NCBI GenBank assembly: GCA_949130495.1 | Contig: OX422207.1 | Coordinates: forward strand, 706,896,456-706,960,455 | Length of the DNA stretch: 64,000 nt | Direction of reading: 5' to 3' | From: Sambucus nigra | Lineage: Eukaryota > Streptophyta > Magnoliopsida > Dipsacales > Adoxaceae | Part shown: one piece after another, positions 58,796-64,000 of the stretch | Numbering within the stretch: the stretch's first letter is position 1 | Layout: each line of letters begins with the position of its first letter | Translations under genes and position numbers: made by a program | The notes under the pieces: generated by a model | Told to the model about the DNA's origin: nothing | What the model saw: the letters and a program-made list of their open reading frames with translations, nothing else | Databases searched by the model: none

Positions 58796-59523
58796 TGATG
58801 ATACGATAAATCGACCATAATACGTTCTCATACCAGCAAGTCAAGAGTAAAGTGCGTAATAAACAAGTAAAGCAAGTAAATAGTGAGAAGACACGATATA
58901 GAGTGGTTCAAACTTTAAAATAGGCCTACATCCACTGTGTTGCTCCGTTCTCATTATATGCGTTGCATTGTACAATATAATCATGCCTAAAGAGGTGTAC
59001 AAGTATGAGAATAAAGGAGAGTACATGACAGTATTAAGGATTTCGGTGTGCCGGAGAGGTGGTTGCGATGTAGATGTGTGGCCTCCAAGTCGTATGTTGA
59101 GGTTGTGTAGAGAGAATCTATATTGTAGAATCTGTCCTGAGCGTGTGGAATCGATCCCTCCCTCATTTTGAGGTGTAGACCTCTATTTATAAGAGATATG
59201 CTCACGTACTATGAGAACGTGACGCATGAAGTCTGGAGTTAGGATGGTAAGGGATGCGGCTTGTAAGGCAAGCAACCTAAGTGTCGTATATTGGCAAAAG
59301 ACTAAGGTTTCGCGCCCTTGACTGTGTGGGTCCGTGGCGCGTTGATCGTGACCGCACTCCTTGATGAGAGGTTGCGCCCCGTATGAGGTAGTGTCGCGGC
59401 TTATATGAGGTAGTGCCGCGACATATATGAGGTAAGGTCGCGGCTAATATGAGGTAGGTCCGCGTCATGTAATCATATGATGTAATATACCGTCCGCAGC
59501 AGGGTGTTATATTTGTATTATCA
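58796..59523 (-). repeat. 5' LTR of the nonautonomous Tat-like element
   Basis: Same length as its partner (728 bp) with scattered substitutions, many at CpG. Followed by the target duplication CCGGT. Confidence 0.93.
59183..59191 (-). promoter_or_regulatory. TATA box of the 5' LTR
   Basis: TATAAATAG on the minus strand, about 335 bases into the LTR and conserved in the partner at 51970-51978. Likely core promoter for the sense RNA. Confidence 0.5.
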
Positions 59524-59528
59524 CCGGT

Positions 59529-60025
59529 CCTTCATAAAGTTGAGTTGGCTTTTTGGCTCTGCTTGCCCTCTTGGATTTCATTTCTACCTTTGGCTTCTTT
59601 TCTGTAGCATACATATTGTACATGCTTTCATTTTTTAAATTGTACTTGGCTACACAAAATCTATTATGAATTTACTTCATCTATGATTAGAGTTATGTTT
59701 TTTTCCATAACTTTGTTATAACTTAACAAAGAAAGTATCATTGCACTTTGGAGGTGTGCCCACCAAGTTTTGTCTTATCATTTGGTAGGCTAATGTATAA
59801 TACAAATCATCTTTTTTCCTCTAACAGAATATTGATGAAAAAATTTGATGGTTATAACTTATACGCTTTCGGCATTCATGTGTGTTTATTAGATATGTGA
59901 AATTCTTAAAACATATACACAAGTGTTTGATGAAATGCTTCACTAAACATTTGGTGTCAATTAGTTTAGGTTTGAAGTTTTTCTGCATGTTGAGAAGTGT
60001 GGCAGATTTAAATTATGTTTGTTGG
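59529..60025. other. Host DNA between two Tat-like elements
   Basis: This continues the sequence interrupted at 51577. Unique-looking, AT-rich; no coding frame or element recognised. Confidence 0.5.
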
Positions 60026-60493
60026 TGTTGATGTAAAAAACTAGACTTGATCTAATTAATTAATCACAGATAAATATGAATAAAGAAATAAGACAAAGGA
60101 TTTTTAAAGTGATTCAGCCTTATAAAAATGGCCTACGTCCACTGTTTTGTATTGCTGGGTGTTTTGTCTTAATCTTGATGATGATCGCAAGTGATCAATT
60201 ACCTTGTTTGGAGGGTGTTACAATGTATTTATAGCCCTTGGGCTGTCCGTATGAATTGACAATATGTCGTTATTTAACAGACATATACATATGTACATAA
60301 TAAGAATATTCATTGAATCTGTCTGTTCTCGTCGCTTGATCTTCCTGCCTAGATGCTCTGTACGTTGAGTAGCTCGGGGTGCTGAGTAGCTCGGCCCTAT
60401 GAGTTGTTTGCTGAATATATATTTTCACCACGTAAGATGACACGCGTCTTCATATAATTGGTCCATATCAGCTGACTAATTTTTGTATCAACA
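60026..60493 (-). repeat. 3' LTR of the second minus-strand Tat-like element
   Basis: Plus-strand ends are TGTTGATGTAAAAAACTAG and TTTTTGTATCAACA. The left flank is GTTGG (60021-60025), a candidate target duplication that cannot be checked here. A TATA (TATAAATAC, minus) lies at 60225-60233. Confidence 0.88.
60225..60233 (-). promoter_or_regulatory. TATA box in Tat-like LTR
   Basis: TATAAATAC then ATTGTAA on the minus strand, identical in form to 27778-27786 in the related LTR. Confidence 0.5.
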
Positions 60494-60655
60494 GAAGCCC
60501 CAAATGTTTCACAGTTGAAGTTTCATATAAGAGTGTGGAACATTATGCCCAAGAGTTGCTCGGACATGTTTTACCCAGTCTTGTTAGATTAGAGATCTCC
60601 AATACATAGGAAATTTTCCTTTTAGTCTTGTCATTTGAGCGCGAAATGGCAAACC

Positions 60656-60663
60656 TATAAATA
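60656..60663 (+). promoter_or_regulatory. TATA box for the antisense gene
   Basis: TATAAATA on the plus strand between the LTR and the ATG at 60930. Its placement parallels 52418-52426 in the sister element. Confidence 0.45.
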
Positions 60664-60929
60664 TTTTGAATCTTTGACAGACTCTTAGATATTTTAGTCA
60701 CCGAAAACGTAATCGTCTTTTCTAGTAATCATTTCTTTTCTCGCTTCCCGATGTAGGGCATTTAAAAGCGATAGAATCAAATCATCTTCTACTTTTTACT
60801 TCCAGACTTCTAAACTCTGTGTCTTCTCGCTCTATCCTTGTACTGTCGTTCTTTCTGTCATCCGCCTTAGCAGATTTCTCAGTTTTCTGTAAGAACTTGT
60901 TCCTTCTTCTTTCTTTGCTTTAGCCACCA

Positions 60930-63113
60930 TGGTTTATCTTGTCGAATTCTTGGATAAGTTCCGGGATGATTTTACGATTCCCTCTTGGGTTATTCTGAAG
61001 GAACCCCTTGCCCTTATGATTTATTTTCTTTAGCTGAGGGACACTGGTTTCCCTCCATTTTTGTAGCGGAATGTGGTTTTTCTTTCCCGCCTAATCCCCT
61101 GTGTTTGGAGTTTTTCCAATGTCTCAATATTATTCCTGCAAGAGTAGCTCCAAATATATAGAGGGTAGTTAATGGCGTACATAGGTTAAACCAAATACAT
61201 GGAACTCGCTTAGGAATTCCTGAAATTATGTATTGTTATGGTTACCAGTGACACTACTTTCTATTTAAAAACTAGGTTTCAAATAGAGCTTTAGTGGTCA
61301 ATCTCCCCGATGCTAATAGGGACTATTTTATCATAGGGTTATGATGAAAAATTGGCAACACCCCTCGTTAAAAGGAAAAGATGTATACTAAGGTCCCAGA
61401 TGTCCACTTCGTGGCAATGGGATAGGTTGTTTTTAGTTTGTTCAATTTAGCTTTGTTTATGTTTGATGAAATACGTCACTGACGTGTATTTTTTATTTAT
61501 TGCAGTTGACAGTAAAAAGAAACCTCTAAAAGAGAGTGACATAAATATAAAATATTTGACACTTATCTGGGGTTTACATCAGTCCATTAATGGGGAGCAC
61601 GTGAGGTCTGCTTCTTATTTGCTGAGATACAAGAACACTACTTCATCTTTTATTTCTTGTCCTCTTGCCCCTCCTGTGGTAATTGATCTTGATCAAGTAT
61701 CATCATCTCGAGCAAGAGTGGAAGAATCTTCTTCTGATTTGGGTACCTCTATTGCCTGCTCCTAGTAATGAAGGGGTGAAGAAGAAAAAAGACAACGTTT
61801 CAACTGACGAAACTAAGAAGAAAGATGTTCCTCCTGCTACAGATATCAGCAAGAAGCCTCATGTTTCCCCTAAAGAGGCAGCACCTTTGATTGAAGTTGT
61901 TGTCCTAAAAGAGGCAGCACCTTTGATTGAAGAAGAGGAAGCACCTGTGATTGAAGGTGCTCCTTTGAGGAGGTTGAGGAAGGGTCTTGCTGAGAGACCT
62001 GTGGATACTGTTGCCTAACCTGCTAGAGTTGGGATTTCTTCCCTGAGGCTTAGTTCTCTAGCTGTCCTTACCCCTGGCTTGGCCAAGAAATTGATCAAGT
62101 CAGAGACTCTCCCTGACTGCAGAGCTGCTGAAACTTCAACTCCTCGGGATAAGGTTGTCGATGTGGTGGCTCAACTTCTTACCTCAGTAAGTGATAATTA
62201 TTTTTATCTTTCTAATTCTTCACTGTCGTATTCATACCCTGATTTGTGCCTTTTTATTCTTACAGTTTTTGGTGTACTTCGACAATATCGTGGAGAAGGA
62301 TGAGGACATCAAAGCTTCAACCTCATCCAGTGGAGTAGAAGAAGCTCTTGCTGGGTTGTCTAAATCTTTGGGAGAGTACCGACAGAAGTACGAGGAGGAC
62401 AAATCTACTTGGGAGAACAAAATAAAATCTGCTGAGACAACTCGATAATAAGATGTTGAAGCGGCTAAAGATGTTAACACAACTCGGTAAGAGGCTATTA
62501 CGGCTCGACAGACAGCTGATACAACTCTGAAACACGTTATAAATGCTTCTAAAGAGGTGGAGGAGAAATTAAAAGTCGTCGTTTCCAACAAAGTGGAAGC
62601 TGATGGCAATCTTGAAGAGGCTGAACAGCGTAAGAAAGGCCTTGAGGAGCAGGTGAAGTATGCTGAGGAGCTTTTAAGGGAAAAACTTCCTTAGAGAGGG
62701 TGAAGAGAAAATCTACTGTAAAGAAGTCCTTTATCTCTTGCCGGGACAAAGGATGGAATAAAGCTTTAGTTGCTGTTACTTCCCAGATGGAGTATGCAAG
62801 TTTGAAATACTTCAGAGATGGATGGGTTGCAGCGTTGAAGGAGTTGAGTGTTACTGATGATTTTGAACTGTTTCAGAAACACACTCATGGCCCTCCTCCT
62901 ACTCTTGAAGAAGAAGAAGAAGAAGATGAAGTTGCATCTGATGAATCTTCAATGGTAATAGTAGAACAAATACCTGTTGCTACCCTTCCTCAATCCTCCG
63001 AGCAAGTTCAGCAGGCTACAACTTCTACCGAGCAACGCCAGCTACCCTCCGAGCAACCAACTCCTTCATCCAAACCAGCTGAAGATGTTGTAGAAAATCA
63101 GGAGAAGGTGTAA
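60930..63113 (+). pseudogene. Antisense gene 1: plant mobile-domain-like protein with coiled coil, two introns
   Basis: The ATG has a good context (CCACCATGG). N-terminus: FLDKFRDDFTIPSWVILKEP, then after a frameshift GHWFPSIFVAECGF, NPLCLEFFQCL and PNI-stop-RVVNG, the same place as PNDWR in the sister gene. Intron 1 (61426-61505, 80 bases) falls at the same residue and phase as the sister gene's 54290-54368 intron. Intron 2 is 62187-62265 (79 bases, GTAAGT...TTACAG). The middle is Lys/Glu/Ala-rich with a duplicated KEAAPLIE motif, then a coiled coil and a final 137-codon segment (62700-63113) with an acidic run. Several stops and frameshifts. Function unknown. Confidence 0.7.
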
Positions 63114-63189
63114 ATTTATTCGACTCTTTAACTATGTTACTTTTTCCCTTTTTGTTATAACTTTGGTTGTACTTTCTCATCTTATGATC

Positions 63190-63195
63190 AATAAA
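63190..63195 (+). terminator. Poly(A) signal of antisense gene 1
   Basis: AATAAA on the plus strand about 77 bases after the stop codon at 63113, the expected distance for a 3' end signal. Confidence 0.5.
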
Positions 63196-63289
63196 ATGGA
63201 CTTTGTTATTTATTCTGAGTTATCTCCTTTACTTGCTCGATCCGTATTGTTGTTCATCCATTTTTACTTTTCCTTGCTAGTTTATTGCC

Positions 63290-64000
63290 ATGATGGAGCT
63301 CTTGTCAGCTCATGATACAGAATTGATGAAGAAGTGTAATGATTACTTCAAAACTGGTCATCAGACTTCACTGAAGCTCAAATAATTGATATCCTTGGAT
63401 CTGATGCTTCTGAGAGGGAAATTGATGGCTACCAATATTTAAAGTATTTTCTTGATCGAGATGTGGCCAACAATGTGGCTTACTATGAAATGATTGAAGA
63501 TCTTCAAGTAATAATCGAGGAACTTCAACTTCAACATAAGGAAACCACTGCACTTCTGCATGAAGGTTATGAGAAGAAGTACCAACAGTTTAGTGATTAT
63601 TGGGGCTATGACAAGTTCATTTCAGCACATAAAAAGAGAGAGAGTGTGCTTAAACTTGAAGTTGAGGAGCCCAAATACATTGCTAAACTGTTGGAAGAGG
63701 AAAATATTTCCCTGTAAGAAGAACAGAGGCAACTAAAATCTACTTCTTCTTCGGGAGCCCTGGTTCCAGTCAATAATGAAGGCTTTTCATTTTTGGAAAC
63801 TGAAAATGCTGCACTGAGAGAAGAATTGGATGCTTTGAAACAAGCCATACCTATATCTTCCTCGCAGGTTAGAGCAAGATCCGGTCAAAGAAGTATTGAG
63901 GAGACTATGACTCATCAAGCCTTAGCAAATCAGGCTGTTCAGATGAAAGCAAAAAATCAAGCCTTGGCTGAAATGTCCCAGAAAATTCAAAGTCTTATCG
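63290..64000 (+). pseudogene. Antisense gene 2: coiled-coil protein, runs off the window
   Basis: Two adjacent ATGs (63290, 63293) open MMELLSAHDTELMKKC; a frameshift near 63355 leads into DILGSDASEREID, YQYLKYFLDRDVANNVAYYEMIEDLQ, a coiled coil (EELQLQHKET, KKRESVLKLEVEE), SGALVPVNNEGFSFLETEN, and LANQAVQMKAKNQALAEMSQ. It matches the minus-strand ORF at 34654-35848 over its whole visible length. A TAA at 63715 breaks the coiled coil. Function unknown. Confidence 0.72.

Larger units (their letters stand above)
51583..59523 (-). mobile_element. Complete Tat-like nonautonomous element with antisense gene
   Basis: Two 728-bp LTRs (51583-52310, 58796-59523) flanked by the target duplication CCGGT (51578-51582, 59524-59528). 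PBS and gag remnant place the sense strand as minus. There is no pol. In order on the minus strand: LTR, PBS, gag remnant, tandem repeats, then a plus-strand gene with introns, purine tract, LTR. The whole element is studded with CCGCGG. It must depend on another element for RT and integrase. Confidence 0.92.
60026..64000 (-). mobile_element. Tat-like element, 3' part (LTR and antisense genes), runs off the window
   Basis: The LTR at 60026-60493 is the same family as 27483-27978 in reverse orientation, so this element runs on the minus strand, with its 3' end here. On the plus strand it carries two successive ORFs antisense to the element, the second homologous to 34654-35848. Its gag-pol and 5' LTR would lie beyond 64000. 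Confidence 0.85.

Noticed and set aside
63113..63290. Antisense genes 1 and 2 as one spliced gene
   Set aside because: A stop codon and AATAAA separate them, and no matching splice donor was found; not excluded, but two genes fit better.

Overview
This window is repeat-rich nuclear DNA of a flowering plant, most likely a eudicot. It consists mostly of LTR retrotransposons of three plant lineages: Ty1/copia SIRE-like, Ty3/gypsy Tekay-like chromoviruses, and Ty3/gypsy Tat-like. They are nested in and abutting one another. I recognise one intact host gene, a SLEEPY1/GID2-type F-box gene at 50047-50580 (minus). I also see a FAR1-type gene fragment, and possible Helitron and CACTA pieces. I cannot name the species.

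Layout. 1-543 and 9103-9369 are two halves of one Tekay-like pol 3' end, followed by its 3' LTR (9370-11524). A young SIRE-like element (544-9097, duplicated target GATGC) splits its chromodomain. From 11529 to 27010 lies a second, decayed Tekay-like element. Its 5' LTR was hit twice: by an internally deleted SIRE-like element (11728-16166) and by a related solo LTR (18399-19447). The uninterrupted 3' LTR (24093-27010) serves as the empty-site control for both. 27483-35848 is a Tat-like element (gag, protease, RT, two RNase H domains, integrase, a 32-bp tandem repeat, then an antisense ORF), truncated at a junction with a minus-strand Tekay-like element (35849-41621). That element's LTR abuts a FAR1-like fragment. 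A Tekay-like solo LTR (41952-44675, target AAAAA) follows, then a 0.48-kb direct duplication flanking about 3.3 kb of unrecognised DNA, then the F-box gene.

About 1 kb upstream of the F-box start, a complete minus-strand Tat-like element inserted (51583-59523, target CCGGT). It has no pol and a gag remnant. It carries, antisense to itself, what looks like a self-contained gene with its own TATA box, four GT-AG introns and a coiled-coil product. A related element (60026 to beyond 64000) carries a similar antisense gene with an intron at a matching position, followed by a second antisense ORF.

Two patterns stand out. First, SIRE-like copia and Tekay-like gypsy LTRs carry 75-225 bp clusters of short CpG palindromes. 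The palindrome word differs between close relatives and is shared between unrelated superfamilies. Second, the antisense genes of the Tat-like elements keep spliceosomal introns. All calls are by eye from the sequence; no alignment or database search was run.
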